Part shown: positions 25,241-39,715 of the stretch, one piece after another
Layout of the letters: each line of letters opens with the position of its first letter
Numbering within the stretch: position 1 is the stretch's first letter
Source: Lepisosteus oculatus
Taxonomy: Eukaryota > Chordata > Actinopteri > Semionotiformes > Lepisosteidae
NCBI RefSeq assembly: GCF_040954835.1
Contig: NC_090711.1
Coordinates: forward strand, 8,687,501-8,751,500
DNA: 64,000 bases
Direction: 5' to 3'
Made by a program: the position numbers and the translations under genes
The notes under the pieces: model-generated
Database searches by the model: none
What the model was told of the DNA's origin: nothing
What the model saw: the letters and a program-made list of their open reading frames with translations, nothing else

Positions 25241-25573
25241 ACGAAGTGGTTAGCATTGCTGTCTCCCATTGCCGGGACCCTGGGTTCAATTCCTGGGGTG
25301 CTATCTGTGTGGTATTTGTATGTTTTCCCTGTGTTTGAGCGTGTTCCCTCTGGGTGCTCTAGTTTCCTCCCATAATCCAAAGACACACAGGTAGGTTAAT
25401 AAACTACTGTGAAAACTGGTGCGTGTACACATATTTGTGTCTTAGTGTGCCCTGCAATGGACTGGTGTCCCATTCAGGGTGTATCCTTCTTGCTGTTGTA
25501 CACGTTACTTGTGTGGCTCAACCGCAACCATATTTTGGAAAAAGCAGTTACAGATGGATAGATGGATAGATAA
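25241..25573 (+). repeat. near full-length V-SINE copy
   Basis: Has the tRNA-like head (AGTGGTTAGCATTGCTGTC and GGGTTCAATTCC) and the V core (CTGTGTGG, TCTGGGTGCTCTAGTTTCCT, AATCCAAAGACAC). The unique region (AATGGACTGGTGTCCC, CAGGGTGTATCC) and a 3' end of AAAAGCAGTTA followed by short GATG/GATA repeats are also present. The minus-strand open frame at 25195-25386 is repeat-derived. Confidence 0.88.
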
Positions 25574-28500
25574 CTTTTATTTTACTCTTATTAGCTAGCT
25601 TTTATTAGGCCTGATCGACCAGTGCTCCCGTACAGATGAATGACTTTGTAATACATTTTATTTTCTTAAATGATTTACAAAAGGTCTGCATTTCAACTTA
25701 ATCATTGCAGTTTGACACGTGTACATTAATTTTTCACTAAACCAAGCTGTTTTAATGAAGCATTGCAGTACTTAATCTGTAGATAAAACATTGGAAAAGA
25801 ACAGACAGAATCACGAGCTGTAGCAAAGCAGTAAAATACCTTTGTTACTAAACTAGGAAACTAGGAAAGAGGATCCTGAACCCAGACAGCAAAAATATAC
25901 ATATCCTTCACTGAATGTTAGCCATGACCTTCTGGTGTGTCACTTAATCTTTCTCATGCAATTGACCTAAAAAATTCCGTTGCTCACTGGAAAAATGGTT
26001 TTGAGATGCATGACTTTGTAAAAGAATATTGTTTAAGTCATTCATTACTTACAGCTATTGTCAACCTTTAGGAAATGTATTACCGTGCCCTTCAGGAGAC
26101 AGATTGGAGACCCCCTGCTCAAATATTTTGTTTAGTTGAACTTTTTAGGTCAGTTTTTCTGCTGTGTTCACTTCACCTGAGTGAGTAGACCTCTCTAATC
26201 TCAGAATTGACATGACACTCAACTGGGAAGCCAGAGCACCAGTAGTTTTATAGCAATTTGGTAGACAATTTGCGAGTCTGCTCTAACCTCCAGACAACCG
26301 GTTGAACAGCTTAATGCTAGAAATGTGCTAGAAACATGCCTCAGTTCTTTCAGTCTTATATGTCTGAACGACCTGCACTTAAACAGTTGCACTAACAAAC
26401 ATTCTTATAAAATAAGTTGAACATACAGTGTGACTTGCAAACATGGTTTGTTAGATCAGCAATTGCTAAATAAGTTCATAAATGTTGCCTGATTATCTGA
26501 TAGGGAGTTAACATTTAGCAAGGGTAAGACAAGTTTAACTCTGGATGGGTCAGGAAAGCACAAAGCTGAATATTTTCTAATTTTTTGCGGAAAAAAAAAC
26601 TAAGGGAGTGTTGAAATGAGGGCATGGATCCAGGCAGAATGCGAAAGGAGTTGGAGAGTGGATGTGAGAGGCATGCTCAGCCTCCTCTCACAAAGAGAAA
26701 CAGAACTTTCAGCATGACTGGGAAAGTAAAACCCTTTTCATACAGGGACAAAACCAGAGTTCATGAGGTTTAGGGATTGGTCTGGTCTGCTCTGTGGACA
26801 GGAAGTTTGGTAAGAAGCCCTTTATTCTATCAGTCTGGTTCACAATTAAGACAGTGCTGTGTTCATCTCTCAGTACAGAAGCTCTTTGATTTGGGTAGTC
26901 ACCCTTTTTTCAAAACTCTGAGCAGACTTAGTTCAGGAGCAACCCATTAAAAGTTTGAGATTCACAAAAGCATAGCTTTCCAAGAAATATCCACAATTGG
27001 TAAATTATTGGGGCACAATTACATAGTCTAATCAAGTCCTGCTATAGGTAAACAAAAGCACACTAGATAGAAGGTTACTTTAGCCAGGGCTGTACTTGAG
27101 TTTGCATTTTCATATTGTGGTTAAAAAGCTGTTTTGACAGGAAAAACAAGGCTCTAGAGTAAAGAAACAGATAAATGTATTCTTATGGGCTTCACTTCTA
27201 ACTTAAATCATAATATGCCACTGTACTCATAAATGCAACTTCAGCAATGACTAAAACATTATATACACCTTCAACCATGTGTAATTAATGTATTTCTTGG
27301 TGAAGAAGAGTTATGACAATGAATTGAATAAAAGCATTGTAGCGAATCCCCAGATAAAAAAGTTTATTTAAAGGAGGATTCCTGCCAATGTCTGGGTACA
27401 ACATGATAGTATAAGCACATGGTTGTGATTCATTTCTGTTCTGCAACACGAAGCCTGAAGGTCACTGCACCAGGATGCATTAAAAGCTCAGTCTTACATC
27501 TAGGCTGAGATAAATAGAAAAAGGAGAGGTCTAGCTGGATGTGTGTTTCTCCAGAGAAGAAAAACAAGTTGCTTTGTTAGGAGAGCTACAGTATTACTCT
27601 GGGCACTTGTGGTTTTACAAACATAAAGCCAGTTCTGAATATCACTTCTTCTTCATTAGAAGGTTATAGCAGTAAGTTAATTTCCTCTAAGCTACTAAAA
27701 CCTTGACATCTGAATACAGTAATGAGATGATGAATAACCTAAGAAAACCTACTCTAATAATTACTTATAATCCACCTTGTACAGTACATACTGAGGATCA
27801 AATTGTCATCAGCTTCAAAGACCTAAGGATGTGAAACATTTGAAATCATAATTTGAATTTGGTACTACAGTACCAAATGTTTAACACTCAAGCTACAGTA
27901 AGTGCTGAGAAAACATACTGTAGATACAAGAATTGATTAAATTGATTTGATCAAGTTATCTATTCATACAATCAGACCGGTTTGATCCACATCTGTGATA
28001 GTCTGACAAAACATGCTGTTGTCATTCACGCCCATATCAAACATTCTGCACTACATTCTGCTGATTAATTAATTGACTAATAAGAATGATCAAATCTAGC
28101 CTTTTAGAGCTTTAACTAGGGTATATGATCAGTTGTTTGTTTACATAATTCAAGAGGACAAACATGGACACTGCTTATACATAAGGAGTTGTTTTATTTC
28201 ATCCTTAAAATGTTTGTTCTTAGATGATAGTGGATTATATTAATTACATTAACTGCACAAAATTGACATGTTATGTTACTTTAGGGAAATTTAATTTAAA
28301 ACAAGAGGCAAAAGGAATTAAAGCAACATATATACTGGGATCTAGTGCTGGACTCAGACATGCAGGGAGTGAAAAATTAATTTGACACGACATAATTTCT
28401 TCTCTACCAGCATGCCTGTCCAAATGATTCATCCTGGAACGTTTGCTTTGAGCACACACTGTTCTGAGCTATGGAGAGTGAATTAATCTGTTCAGGAACT

Positions 28501-31500
28501 TCTCATTTATTAGCAAAGCCAATAATTCATGTTCAAGCCTGGAATCAAGAGGGAAAATAAAAAAATTATCTTGTTTCAGAGATGACTGCTTTGCTCACCG
28601 GTTTATCAATCCTTTCAGAACTGATAGATTCTTAATTTAGTGTAATCTTCTTGGCATGGCTGAACTGAGACAGTAAATTAGAAAATGTGTAATATACTGT
28701 GCAATGGTAACAGTCATTTCATTTAAAAAAAACTAAATTGTAGATAGATTTTATATTAACAGCAATGAAGTACGAGTAGATAGCTGTGTCAGCATGCATA
28801 AACTGCAAAGGAACAGGTAAAGGTTTATTCCTTGCTGAAAGAAAAAGAAAAAATACACAATGTCTTCTTCATGTGTGCTCCACAACCTTCATCTGTCTCT
28901 TAATATAATGCTCATGAGAAAAACAAGAAAACCTGCAAATAACATTCCACGGTCACTAGCAGTTAGTAGTTACACAGTAATACTTGAATTTGAATGTATT
29001 TAGTTAAGTCAGTCTCTTTCTCAGTTTCTTTCTCTCTTTACATGTATATACAGCTCTTTCAAATTTACCTCCCTACAGTATAATGCACTATATGCAGTAC
29101 ATATACTGTATATGGTGTATTAGATTCTATCAATAAGTAAGATGAAAGACATTGTTCTTCATTAAGCTATAGATAAATGATTTTTATTATGTGTGTGTTA
29201 TATGTTAGAATGTTTTACACAAAAGTACATATTACCAAAGACAAGGATTATTCTTTGGCTGCTAATGACATCTGTTTCCCCTAATGAAAGGAGTGAATAG
29301 GGCAATTGACAAATTCAACAATTGAATACCAGCTATGACTTTTTGATTTTCTTGATTATAAAACTGCTCCAGGATGTAGAATATAAAAAAAATATTAATG
29401 GTCTGGAAAGCCATTTGAGACATTTGAGCTGGGTGTTGCAAAAACTTTTTGTTTAATGACATCATTATTATCCAACAGTACACTTCAGAATAGTCTTTGC
29501 CCAGTCTTTTAGTCTCCTGTCAGACAATGATTGACTACTCTAAGCTCACAAAAAGGATTGTTAGAGCTTTGTGGTGTATTTACAGGAACATCCCTATTTA
29601 CCATCACAATCCAGTGAGATTTTAAGGAATCTCAGAGGATAAGGCTCTGTACTTGACTATCCTGAATTCATAATTGGACTTGTATGAGGGTCATTTACTA
29701 AATTTCATGTTTGTCATATACCCTATAATAATATTATTTTGGTTAGGAGAGAAGTGTATCAAACTCAATTGACTAGCCTAATCTAATAAAATTCAAGTTA
29801 TTGATTAATTATATGTCAATTACATTAGTATTAAATATTAATAACATTAAAATATACTGTTAATGTTGTTAATATTTATATATATATATTAATTCAAGTT
29901 CTATTAAATATATAAGCAAATTATATTTCCAGAGGTAGAGTGTTTCACAATCTGTTTCCAAATGGAACGGCACGCCAGAATTATTTATTTTGAATCTAAA
30001 AATTCATTATAGTGTGCCACTTTCCAGTCACATTGACGTCTACTTTCCAGGGGCTATTACAGTTACTGTAGTCATTCTAAATGTGCAGATGTAAAAGAAG
30101 TGTACTAAACCAAAATTGTAAATAGTCATGTAAAGCCGAGTAATTTCTGTGATAACCGGGGAATTTGTAACACAAGATGACAAAGGTATAGTAAACATAC
30201 TAAATATATATTTCAGATATACACAATCCAATATTTTTATAATAGAAGTTGTCAGTAACATGACCCATGTTATTACAATCTCCATCAGGAGTTGGTGAGT
30301 TTAACAGAGCTGACACTGAAGTACCACAGGGTCTAGGGAGACTATAGACCAATGGATCGCAAAGTGTGCAACCACCAGTCCTACTTAAGGAAGAGGGGAT
30401 GTTATTCACAGACCCCTAGCTAAGATATTTCAGCAGTCATTTAGAATGTGAATTTATAGTATCTCCAAATTAGATAAATGACACCAATTCTGAATTGAAT
30501 AAGGGAATCAATTGGTCTTTCTTTTGGAGAGATAATTAGAAGAAGGCTTAGAGAATAGTGGTGTTTTAAGGAATGAATAACATGGATTTAGAAAGTGAAG
30601 ATTTAACTTGCTAGATGTCTTTAAATAGGTATAGTTATGTAAAGTCACATATACAAAATGATATATTTAGACCTACAGCAAGCTTTTGGTAAGATTCCTC
30701 ATTAAGTGTTGATTCTCAGATTAAAGCCATAGGAATCCATATGGATCAAGAACTAGATAACCAGTCTCAATGATCTGAAACAATACACTTTTAAACTTAA
30801 AGGGAATTTATTTAGAATAGAGACTGTACACACTATCATGGAAAGGTACAGCACTCCTTATTTTATTCTCAAAACTGTGTCATTTATCATCTGATTAACA
30901 AAAGGCCCAGTTCTTTCTACTTCCTATCACAGTGTAACAGCTGTAAAGTTGTTGTTGCATTGCAGATTTTCAATAGAAACAGATAGTTTTGCAGCTTTCT
31001 TCCATTACCATGAAAATCATAACGTTGTCCAATCTAAATGTAGAAATGTCCTTCAGCAGAACTGTAGTGTAATAATATTCTCTGTGTCCCATGGTTCCTG
31101 TACTTGTAAATAAAGAGCCTAACAGGGAGTCTATTTGGAAAAGGATAAGCTAAAGGATGAATGTAGATTGTGAATGTGTATGTACAGTAACTGGAGTTCT
31201 TCCACAGCAAGCTGTCATGTAGTTGCTGTCTGACTTAGATTTTCTTTATTTAAAGATATTACACCAGAATCCCCCTTATCAGAGCACTCCACTCAAAATA
31301 CACTGAAAGATCTGAGTTTAAAGTGTCCCTTAGGGACACAATTTCTGTACACACCAGGTTTCTACAGACGTCCTAAGTCATAATTCACAAGAATAGTTTT
31401 CCCTATAGCTTCTCATGTGTTCAGGAAGTTGAGATTTATTCAATAACATGTATTGAAGCTTTTTGCCAGCATATGAAAGCACACATAATAGGTGTAATGT

Positions 31501-34500
31501 ATTGCGTATGAATATATGAATGTATGTTTTATTTTTGACATTCACTCTTCCACTGTCTCGACATGGCAGGTGAGGTAGACAGGTCCTAAGGCAGAGGGGC
31601 AGTGGGTCCCTGGAATTCAGGCAATTTCATTGCCAGACAGCATGCTGAGAGTGGGATTCATTTGTTAGAAACAAGATGCAAAAACACTTCACACAAGTAT
31701 TTACTGGGAACTCAGGTTTAGTAAAACAATTTCTGTAACAAATTAATAATTGTTTGTTTTTCAACACTTTTTTAACTGTCTGGTGATTCATAGTCATTTT
31801 ATTGTCTGCAGCATACGTGCATCACTCCAGACGTGAGACAGAATGCCCATGTTATTTACTAATCCATTTTTATGCAGTATAGTTAGTAATCTTATGCTCC
31901 TTAAGTTTGTTGAATATTTACTTATCTTCTTCAACTTTGTTTAGTCTAAATTCAGTTCTGACATAGCTCTGGCTGGTCTAAATAGCTTCTCTCTTTCACT
32001 AAATGCTGCTTGAAGTTTTTTTCTAAAACTATTTATCGCTCTTTTGAAGACATCCAATCTATTTTATAGCTTTAATTATCGGTGCATCTTTACCAGGGAA
32101 CATATGGTGCATGCTGCTTGATTAAACAATCTATAACCTTTGAGGTTAAAGGAAAGAGGTGGTGATGCACAATCTTTCCAGACAGGGTTACTTCAATACT
32201 TCAAGGTCAGTGATTTAGAAGTTATTAACCTCGTTCATTTTATGAGCTCTTTCATAATATTACTGAGTATTCAGTCCCAAGCAACAAGCTGTGAATGTCT
32301 CCTAGCAAAATTTAAACTGTATGCATTACAAATTAAATTGATCAAAAATTACAGTTTTAAAACCCCCGCAAAACAAAGATTTTTGCCATATTATCTGAAG
32401 AAACATGAAGAATACTTTGGGACTTTCAAGCTTTGGGTTGAAATCTCATTTTGGGATTTGTCCAGGTTTGCCAATAATACTTGAACTCATACTGTTTGTT
32501 TAAAACAGTAATGAACTACGCCTTTGGCACAGTCTATTAAAATGTATGAAGTTCATGAACTGTATTATCATTTTCATACAATGATATCACTATCTGTAAG
32601 ATGCTATTTGCATGTGTGACTGTGTGTGTGGGGAGGTTGCTACATGTTGTACACTGAAGCTTCTCGCTGATTTCAAACTAATAGCAAAGGAATTGCAAGT
32701 TACTAGAGACTGATTCTACAGAATCCATTCTGTAATATATTTCAGGTATTATTTCATGTGTCATGGAGGATGGTTCTGTTTCTGAGAAGCACGTATAAGT
32801 TTCAAGCTGGCCAGTCTCGTCACGTGAGGATCTCTGCTCCGTGAACCTACCCAGAAATCTAACCCCATTAATTCCACAAATGTCAGACCTAACCTGATTA
32901 CAGCGAGCTCCATGGATAATCCCTGCACTGTCAGGAAGAGATCCTGGTGGCAAGAATATGTCTGGAAAAGGATGGGGGTAGGGACACCAGGATCTTGACT
33001 GTGTAAATCACAGGATTAAACTGAGTGGATTAGCAATACAGAAATAAACCCTAACTACCCAGATTTTATGCAAAGACTATTTTTTCCCCCACAAGACAAA
33101 GAGACACAACCCACTCCAATTTTAAGTGAAAATTCAGAATGCATTGATCCACAAGATGAATGGAAAATCTATTGGAGATTAGCTCCTTTAATTGACACAA
33201 TTAACATGGACAACAACCTAAATTACAACAAATTAAATTTAAATTTTAAAATGTATATATTAGTACATGTGTGAAAAATAAAGAGAAATACATTGAATGC
33301 ATGAATCCTTTGTAAATTGCAACCTAATATGTTTTCTTTACGATATTGATTTATCATTCTCTTGTGAATCAAAAGCCAGTCAGACCTTGGCCAAGAGCCC
33401 TGCTCTGCTCGTTCTTTAGAAGTGAAGATCTTTTCTGTTATGTTTCTATGATTGAACAAGAAACAGAATTCAAAGAGTAGCAGGAATAATTTCCTGATGC
33501 AAGTGCATGCATGTGTGTTTATGCCTGAATTAGTGGACTGATGTAACGGTGCTAAAATAATAACTTTCTTAGTTCAGCCAGACAGGTATTTAAAGATGAT
33601 GGTTTTCATATGTTTGATTTCTAAAACAGTTGCTATTTTAGACCTACATAATGGCCAAAATGCATTATTGAGACAATTCAGTTGTTGCTTACTGATGCCT
33701 AAATCATTATCCTGATGGATCCTACATGCCGTAATCTGGATATCCCCAAAGAGCAATATATCAGACCTGTGAAGAAAATCCCATCCCCTAATTACCTGTA
33801 TTTATAATCATGTGGGACAGATGGAACTGCAGTACAAACTTATGGTTCATGACTGTTCTTTTTTTCAAAGTTGAAAGTATGTTTTAACAGAAATTATCTA
33901 GAGAACACCAGCAGAAGGCAAGAGCCAATATTAAGTTGAACCAGTCTGCTAATCAACTAACAGCATTAAATAAATCCCTGTCTGCCCTTAAACAAGCACA
34001 ATCCTTCTAAAACCTTGTTTGTTTTAATGCTGTGATGTTGAATTACAGTTTTCAGGGGTAATTGTCCAGAAAGTCGCACAAACCTCTTTAAGTAACCACC
34101 TGCTTCCTGCCCTGGAAAAGTGCCAGATGGATTCAGTTATCCTGGTAAACAGTTGAGAATGATAATTATGAACTTGGATGGAAACAAAACCAAGGCATCC
34201 TGTGGCATTTCAAGAGGTTCTGAAGCTTTATCATTATTTTATTAACACTCAATCCATTAAACTTACACACCTATACATACATTTCAAAAGTCCACCACAG
34301 AAGACCACATGTGAAGCAACAGGACAAAAGATAAACATGTAAAATGAGAACTTCTATGATCCACAGGTGAGGTCTCAAGCCAGAGTGGTGAGACTGTCTA
34401 GCCTTGGACTCGTTTAATACTTATCCAGAAGATGTCGATGCATTGTGTAGGGGTAAGTGGATTAAATTCAAATTTCTTTTTGCAGTATACTGGAATGTCA

Positions 34501-37500
34501 ACTCCAATCCATCATTTCCTGAGACCCCATCCAGGACAGGCTATGTGGTGCAACACTGATAGATCTCTATTAGCCAACCTTCATCTAGTAAACCTAGGCA
34601 AGTGAGGTATCATGCAAATTCAAAACAACTTTTTATATGCTTGTTTTATATCAAAGAGTTTGAAGTTGCCCTATTATTCTTAACATGGTGTTGCACCATA
34701 ATCCAAATTTTAACTCAATCTGTTTCATTGCATGGATCATACGCAGTATAGGTCCAAGCAGGGGCATACTATATAGATTCATTGTTATGATTTTGCAATC
34801 TGTATCTCCTTTAAACCTACAAATATTACTGGAGCTGGGAAAAATAATTCAATATATCGAATTATATATATAATCATTTATTCTGTACTTGTATATAAAA
34901 TGCAGTTTCATGCAAAATGATAATTGTTGACACAAATCTATGCTGGGGAGACACACTGTATACGTGTTGTGTTGTTATTTAAAAGTTAAAGGTGTACTCA
35001 CTCAACAGCTTTTACTTTAAATAACAAGAAGTGAAGGCAGTGACCAATTTAAAAAACAACTTGCATTTTTAGTCACGACAGAGATACTTTCTGGACTTGT
35101 TTGAAATCAAAAAACAATTAATCAAAATTACAGACACCATAAAACATTGAAACCCCATTCTGGGTGAGAAGGGAGATTTAACAGAATGATTACACTTATT
35201 TTATATAATAGAAATACTTACAAGGCAGTCTCTTACTGTGGCTGTTAGATCCAGAAGAGGACATGATCTTGTTAAGTTTCTTTTGTTCTGTTCAAGTGAT
35301 GACAGACACACATCTGCACACAGCTGTTTGAGGGAGTCTTTGCTGATTCTTCTGTCAGCAGGAGGAAGGGTGTGCCATTATATAGCTCATTCTGTTGTCA
35401 AGCAGGGTAAGGGATTCCTGAAAGAAGCAAGAATTACACCACAACTGAACTGTACTGCTCACACACAGTTATACTTGATCCCCTTCTTACTGTTGGACTT
35501 CTACAGCACTGAGCAGTTTAGACTACAGGGACAGTATAACAGCAGTGTGGTCTGTACCAAGTGGACACTCAGAGGGATATGCAAGGGGAGGCCAGGGCAA
35601 GAGAGTGGTAGAGATGGAAGCAGCTTTTACATAACACTGTGGAAGATACCAAGTGTGTCAGGAGTTTTTCCCTTGATTCTCCAGAGTTAAATGCTGTGTA
35701 GAAAATGTAAACTGACAGGGAACTCTGCTGTAGTTCCTTTAATGGAGATAGGATTGATAATATTGAACTGTATTAAGTGCATTTTTGAAGATTAACTGTT
35801 TAAAAATACTTTGCTTTTTGTTTTTCAGAAACCCATTTCTGTCTCTTTCTGATTTTCTGTAAATATAAATAAGGTTATGAAGTTGCTGAAGTTTAGCTGC
35901 TACTGTCACCGTCATTTTTTTTAAATTTATTGAATTAATTGTGTACAGAGATACAATGATCTATTATTTCCTCAAAAGAACTGCACTTAGTTTTTTCTTG
36001 AACATAATAGTCAGAAGGAAGCTGTAAAATTTTGTTTTGTTATGCATGTGATATTTCCTGAATCTGGAAATGAACTCTTTAAAGCTATAAGACTACAAAG
36101 ACCTAATTGAGATTACAAAAAAAAACACAATTGCAGCATTCTTCACTTGCAGAAAATGAATCTCAAGGTTTTTGTGGACCAAAAAGCTCTTTCATTTTGT
36201 TCTGTAATTGGATAGTCATCTTTTGGCTACTCAAAAGTACCTCTCAGACTTTGTTCATGCCTGTTACCCTAGATTAAGTTCTGCTTTTGAGGCACACAGG
36301 GCAAAGGCACATTCAATACCAAGGCACACAACCTGCCTCAGATCACCTCCTGATGCCAAAATGCCAAAATTGTAGCCTTCAATAATTAATAGCATTCCAG
36401 TCTGCTGAATGCTGACATGCATGTCTGAAAACCAGAAGCAGCCTAAAGTGCACTTTGAGAAAGGTGGAAGAGTGGGAGCAGAAATCTGTCCTGGGGGAAA
36501 TGCTAACTGTCTAGTCATTTCACAGAGGTCTGTCGAGCTTCCTCCTACCACTGTCTGCTGTGATGTGGGAACAGGGGTGATTTTAAGGTAACACAAGCAG
36601 AACACCATACAGGTCACAAGAAAATGTCCTGGCATTTGTTAAGATGTACTTTCTACTGAGGCTGGGGTGATTCCTCTTCTGTAGGAAAGATTCTGTTGTT
36701 ATCTATCCAGGACATTTTTGTGCCCAAAAAGCTGAAAGCATTTGATCATCATCCACAGAGCAGAGCTAAACAATGCATTTTGAATTTAATATGGTTCTCA
36801 CTGCACTAATACTCTGGTGACTCACTGTATTAGGAAGAACTTTTTAAATTGTGAATCATTCAGTATTCATTGATTCCCTTCTGAGATAGTAAACTTCTGA
36901 TTTTCCAGGATAAGCATGCTAAAATAAACTAACATAAATTGGGAACTGGTGACTATTTTCACTTGAAAACATATTAATTTGTATTAACACAATATATGTA
37001 TAAGACATTTTACTTTTCTCTGCTCTTTTAAGCCAAGTTTTTTCTTCTCAATACAGAAAAACCTTGGCTGTTTGTGTTGCAGGATAACAGATAATCAAGA
37101 CAAATCCATATTTTATTGTACAAAAGTTGCTTTATGCATGTGTAAATAGGTGATGGCAATGTCATGATACTCCTGACAATTAGTCAGTTACACTTGATTT
37201 GTAAATGCAATGTATTATCTAATACACCTCTTCTTATTGACTACTTGTATATGGTTTACCTTGAGTAATCAGGTTTCGGGAGATTCTTACCAATTAGAAC
37301 TAAAGATTCCTCAGTGACAAGCTTGATTTATTCACCCATAAGATAAGCTGTATTATATGTAAGAATAGATGTATTGAGATGTTCTATCATTGGTAACAGA
37401 ACATTAAAACCTCTACTGAGGGCTATGAGTAAATTATACTTATACTGTATATCCCATAGGGTATCGGTAACTTACTGCGGGGCTAGTAAAAAAGGTAACT

Positions 37501-38552
37501 ACAGACCCTGACCTTCAGTAAATAAGCAGTTGTAGTTTTTAACTTATTGACAAAGTAAAATAGATAATAAAGCATTGTTTTTAAAAAGTGTAATTGTGCT
37601 TAAGTCTTTCTCCTCTCTGTTTTAATCCTGTAGATGAGCCCAATTATTTGTCGAACTCCATTGAATTATTGACTGTTAAGTCTGTGGGCCAGGTTTGCAG
37701 TCTGTCAAGAACCTGACATTTGGAAAGCTGACTGTTTTAAGAAAGCTTGTACATCTTCATCAAGATAATTATGATAATTATAGAAAGTAATAAAGAAAAC
37801 TTGTAATACTGTAATACTGACAGTCACTAGAACCACCTTCCTTTCATTTTCATTTTCAAACTAGATCTGGCTTCCAACTGGCTTCCAACTCTGTCTCAAA
37901 GCTTAAAATGCATTTATTTTAGAAGCTAAATGTTTACGGTCCTCACCTATGTTTTAGAAAAGTCTGAGTGGAAAGGTCCTTTGATAAAAGCACTCAGCTG
38001 CCTTCTTATTTTAACAGGGCATAAAGAGCCAGTACAGGTGGTACCAATTTCAGAACAATAGCTTAATCCATCTGAAAACAGTAAGAACCATAAGGGACAA
38101 TAGAACAGCTGCTACCATGTGTGTGTCCTGGCTTTTCAAATATTTACCATGGTCATTTTATAAGTATTTCACGAGATTTTTCAATGTGTTTGTTATTTTT
38201 TGGAATGCTTACTTTGATCTAGTTAAACATACTTACCGTTGTTTTAACTGTTCTTTGCTGCACTTACTGTGGTGTTTTCACAATAACTTTTAATACTTAA
38301 AATTTTAATTTTAAGATCAGGCACTCTGTTCCCATAATGTTGTCATGTCTGTCACGCAGCACGTTTCAGACTGGAAATCCCCCAGTGCCACCAGCAGAGT
38401 TAACATCTGTTGGACTGGTGAAGCTCTGACATCACTGCAAATGAGCGGGAGCTCAGAAAGTCAAGGAGACAGATATCTCATGGCGCAAAGGATGCACTCA
38501 TTAAGTCAACTCCATTCAGCCCTTGCAGTACTTTTGGAACCCTGGCATTGTG
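25574..38552. other. 13 kb of intron sequence without a recognised gene or repeat
   Basis: AT-rich. Open frames such as 32140-32484, 32678-32953, 35238-35690 and 36264-36635 show no conserved motif, signal peptide plus domain pattern, or splice framing. Small palindromes lie at 27857-27878 and 29832-29878. A patch at 34495-34600 resembles a retroposon tail, but weakly. Confidence 0.45.
29832..29878. repeat. 19-bp AT-only stem-loop with one mismatch
   Basis: The arms at 29832-29850 and 29860-29878 are reverse complements with one mismatch and a 9-nt loop. They lie next to a TA-dinucleotide run at 29877-29889. This could be a cruciform-prone site or chance in AT-rich DNA. Confidence 0.6.
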
Positions 38553-39100
38553 CCAGCAGCCATATCACCCTGCACCTCACAACTGGCAACCCACTGTAGC
38601 TCAGCAGGTGTGAGCCTGGTCAGTACCTGGATGGGAGACCTCCTGGGAAACACTAAGGTTGCTGCTGGAAGAGGTGTTAGTGGGGCCAGCAGGGGGCGCT
38701 CACCCTGCGGTCTGTGTGGGTTCTAATGTCCCAGTAGAGTGATGAGGACACTATACTGTAAAAAGTCACCATTCTTAAGATGAGACATAAAACTGAGGTC
38801 CTGACTCTCTGTGGTCATTAAAAATCCCAGGGTGGTTCTCGAAAAGAGTAGGGGTGTAACCACATTTCCCATTGGCCCTTACCAATCATGGCCTCCTAAT
38901 GATCCCCAATTATAAATTGGCTTCATCACTCTGTTCTTCTCCCCAGTAATAGCTGATGTGTGGTGAGCGTTTTGGTACACAATGGCTGCCATCGCATCAT
39001 CCAGGTGGATGCTGCACATTGGTGGTGGTGGAGGGGAGTCCCCATTACCTGTAAAGCGCTTTGAGTGGAGTGTCCAGAAAAGCGCTATATAAGTGTAAGC

Positions 39101-39161
<61 letters not shown>
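38553..39161 (+). mobile_element. full-length 5S-rRNA-derived SINE with L2-like tail
   Basis: The head (38553 to about 38660) matches 5S rRNA in order: CCATATCACCCTG, AGCTCAGCAGGTGTGAGCC, TGGTCAGTACCTGGATGGGA, GACCTCCTGGGAAACACTAA. This includes the region of the 5S internal promoter (A box, intermediate element, C box). A long central body follows, including the words GTCATTAAAAATCCCAGG and CCCATTGGCCCTTACCAAT. The tail TGTAAAGCGCTTTGAGTGGA, AAAGCGCTATATAAGTGTAA is the L2-clade 3' end used for retroposition. It ends in about 20 copies of TTA (39101-39161). The open frame at 38523-38726 crosses the head and is not a gene. Confidence 0.92.
39101..39161 (+). repeat. (TTA)n microsatellite, SINE tail
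   Basis: About 20 uninterrupted TTA/ATT units form the 3' tail of the 5S-derived SINE. Pure trinucleotide runs of this length are expected to vary between individuals. Confidence 0.95.
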
Positions 39162-39566
39162 GTCAGCTAATAACAGACAGTATACTCAAAATGACTATAG
39201 TATAACTAGATCATGGTGAAAAGAAAAGAGACACAATGTTGCCTGAAAGAGGCTTCACAGATGAAATGTTATGTCTCTTTTCCTTTCTTTTCTTTTTCTT
39301 TTTTTAATAATACAATAATACAGTAGCTTTTAGCTCTATACTTTCTTTATGCTTTCTCAAATGGATGTGCTGTAATCTTTGTGACAAGGAGAATTTGTAA
39401 GTAGGCTTTTCAAAGTAAATAAGTTCTAATACAAATTTGTGTGAAATATGTATATATTGCAGAAGTATTACTGGTTTGAATCAAAATTACAATAGTTAAC
39501 ATATTTTTTGGTAGGGCATTGTATATTAAATTATAGCAGACCACATTTTTAGTTGCTGTGTATTTA

Positions 39567-39715
39567 GAGCAGTGATTAGGATTCTGGACTTCTGGTGACT
39601 ACAAGGTTATGGACTCAAATCACAAGAGAGCTGGTCCTATTGTACTCCTGATCAAGGTATTTCACATTAATTGATCTGGTTAAAAAATATCCACAGGATA
39701 TGGCACAGTCACTAC
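39567..39715 (+). repeat. tRNA-derived SINE fragment
   Basis: The head AGAGCAGTGATTAGGATTCT, then CTGGACTTCTGG and a decayed B box (TTATGGACTCAAATC). After that come TTGTACTCCTGATCAAGGTA, TTTCAC and TGATCTGGTTAAAAA. Same word order as the minus-strand copy at 10.2 kb. The 3' tail is lost or unrecognisable. Confidence 0.7.

Noticed and set aside
34495..34600. Possible V-SINE-like fragment (CCATCCAGGACAGGC words)
   Set aside because: Too short and diverged to place in a family by eye.
35238..35690. 150-codon plus-strand open frame
   Set aside because: No recognisable domain, no clear promoter or splice framing, and composition like surrounding DNA. It remains an unexplained frame rather than a gene call.
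36264..36635. 123-codon minus-strand frame with a hydrophobic N-terminus
   Set aside because: The signal-peptide-like start is followed by nothing recognisable. It is not dysbindin and lies within the inferred intron.
38523..38726. Possible 5S rRNA gene at the SINE head
   Set aside because: The 5S-like part continues directly into SINE body and an L2-like tail, so it is a retroposon, not a functional 5S gene.
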